A stretch of 64,000 bases of DNA, taken from NCBI RefSeq assembly GCF_002237555.1, contig NZ_CP022540.1, positions 1,054,001 through 1,118,000 of the forward strand. Direction: 5' to 3'. The number at the start of each line of letters is the position of its first letter. Positions within the stretch are counted from its first letter, which is position 1. The DNA comes from Antarctobacter heliothermus. GTDB lineage: Bacteria; Pseudomonadota; Alphaproteobacteria; Rhodobacterales; Rhodobacteraceae. Under the pieces are notes generated by a model. The model saw only the letters and a list, made by a program, of their open reading frames with translations. It was not told the origin of the DNA and ran no database searches. Below, piece by piece: positions 63,205 to 64,000 of this stretch. Both the position numbers and the translations under genes were made by a program.

Positions 63205-63220
63205 TAAATCAAGGCTTAAC
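63205..63220. promoter_or_regulatory. CtrA-box-like site between flgB and fliI
   Basis: TAAA-N7-TTAAC, one mismatch from TTAA-N7-TTAAC. It lies 23 bases upstream of the flgB start and 47 bases upstream of the fliI start, in the only intergenic region able to drive both divergent units. It has the same arm spacing as the site before flgE. Confidence 0.45.
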
Positions 63221-63266
63221 GCTGATTCCTTTAGATATGGTTTGCGAGGAATGAACGGAGCGAACG

Positions 63267-64000
63267 ATGGACGAAGACATCAATGGCCTCAGGGCGCGGA
63301 TTTCGCAGATGCAGCCGGTGCGCGCCGTTGGGCGCGTGCAATCAGTTGACGGCACAATAATCTGGGTGCGGGGGTTGGCGGAACATGCCTGCATCGGTGA
63401 CAGGTTGCGCCTGATGCACGGCAGCAATGTTCTAGGCGGAGAGGTGTTGCGGATCCGCGACGACCTAGTGGCGATGCTGCCAGATGAGGTGCCCGACGGG
63501 GTTTCCAAAGGGGATCGGGTTGCGGTGCTTGGCCCTCCGACTCTGGCCCCTTGCGACAGCTGGATCGGGCGGGTTGTCGATGCCTACGGTCGACCGCTTG
63601 ACGGGGCGCCCCTTGGTCCGGGAGAACGTCGTCGCCCGTTTCGGGCCAGCCCTCCACCCGCCGCTGCGCGGGGCCGACTGGGTGCGCGGCTGGACACCGG
63701 CCTGGCAGTTTTCGACACACTTTTGCCGATAGTTCAGGGCCAGCGGGTCGGCCTGTTTGCCGGGTCCGGTGTCGGGAAGTCACGACTACTTGCGCAACTT
63801 GCGCAAGGGATGGACGCCGACGTGGTCGTTCTGGCGCTGGTTGGTGAACGCGGACGCGAAGTGTTGGATTTTGTGACAACTGTTCTGGGCCCGGAGGGCA
63901 TGGCTCGCAGCGTGGTGGTTGCGGCCACGTCCGACCGCTCGCCGTTGGAGCGCCGCCGTTGCCCGTTGGCGGCGATGACGATTGCAGAGCATTTTCGAGA
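63267..64000 (+). CDS. fliI: Flagellar export ATPase FliI (C-terminal part beyond the window)
   Basis: The ATPase of the flagellar export apparatus, open to the window end with 244 complete codons. The N-terminal beta barrel (VGRVQSVDGTIIWVRG) and the start of the catalytic domain are seen, with the P-loop AGSGVGKS near residue 171 and VLALVGERGREVLDF near 195. DSWIGRVVDAYGRPLDG near 110 is typical of F1-like ATPases. ATG 63267 follows GGAG by seven bases. The gene is divergent from flgB. Later Walker B and arginine-finger regions are outside the window. Confidence 0.94.
   Translation, partial: MDEDINGLRARISQMQPVRAVGRVQSVDGTIIWVRGLAEHACIGDRLRLMHGSNVLGGEVLRIRDDLVAMLPDEVPDGVSKGDRVAVLGPPTLAPCDSWIGRVVDAYGRPLDGAPLGPGERRRPFRASPPPAAARGRLGARLDTGLAVFDTLLPIVQGQRVGLFAGSGVGKSRLLAQLAQGMDADVVVLALVGERGREVLDFVTTVLGPEGMARSVVVAATSDRSPLERRRCPLAAMTIAEHFR

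Noticed and set aside
1..64000. Search for CRISPR arrays, insertion sequences, prophage, tRNA or rRNA genes and defence systems
   Set aside because: I found no direct-repeat array, transposase, integrase, phage structural gene, tRNA cloverleaf or rRNA stretch. The region is ordinary core chromosome.

Overview
The window looks like core chromosome of a Rhodobacterales alphaproteobacterium, most likely a member of the Roseobacter group. The evidence is GC-rich sequence, dense operons with ATGA-type overlaps, the gene order parB-parA-rsmG-mnmG-mnmE-rho facing maf-aroE-coaE-dnaQ, a short FlgA, and a compact flagellar cluster split into two opposed blocks. I saw no insertion sequence, prophage, CRISPR array, rRNA or tRNA gene. 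Nearly every gene belongs to a recognisable family.

Layout. 1-10.7 kb: two ABC-exporter half-transporters (one cut by the window edge), cca, two NUDIX hydrolases, hslO (Hsp33), a receiver-PP2C phosphatase facing a small Hpt protein, an SDR oxidoreductase, ilvA and a membrane protein. 10.8-17.1 kb: argG, a small SCP2-like protein, a secreted small protein, an exported MsrA, a PfkB-family kinase and a malic enzyme fused to a phosphotransacetylase-like domain. 17.2-24.2 kb: mutS, hrcA-grpE, and the rph-rdgB-hemW operon. 24.2-34.8 kb: a probable replication-origin-proximal region with parAB, two perfect parS sites (one inside rsmG, one covering the start of mnmG), mnmE, rho, a 535-bp non-coding gap that is my candidate for oriC, then maf-aroE-coaE-dnaQ and the facing secB and fxsA. 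35.4-38.9 kb: a Tim44-domain protein, mltA, an Smr protein and an MFS transporter. 39-44.5 kb: an exopolysaccharide locus with a Wza-like lipoprotein, an epimerase, a sugar transferase, YjbF and YjbH.

44.7-64 kb: the flagellar cluster. The plus strand carries motB, flgE, flgK, flgL, flgI, motA, a large unrecognised exported protein, flhA, fliR, flhB and a FliJ-like coiled-coil protein. The minus strand carries flgB-flgC-fliE-fliQ-flgF-flgG-flgA-flgH-fliL. fliI starts divergently and runs off the end. Together these supply the rod, hook, hook-filament junction, both bushing rings, much of the type III export gate, the export ATPase and the stator. The MS ring, switch complex, FliP, FlgD and flagellin are not in the window. 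Two 15-16 bp sites resembling the CtrA box lie in front of flgE and between flgB and fliI.

The most interesting items are the parS sites built into rsmG and mnmG, the candidate origin with a 19-bp dyad, the unrecognised 757-residue exported protein between motA and flhA, the RbaY-like phosphatase with its divergent Hpt partner, and the pairing of a secreted MsrA with a small secreted protein.
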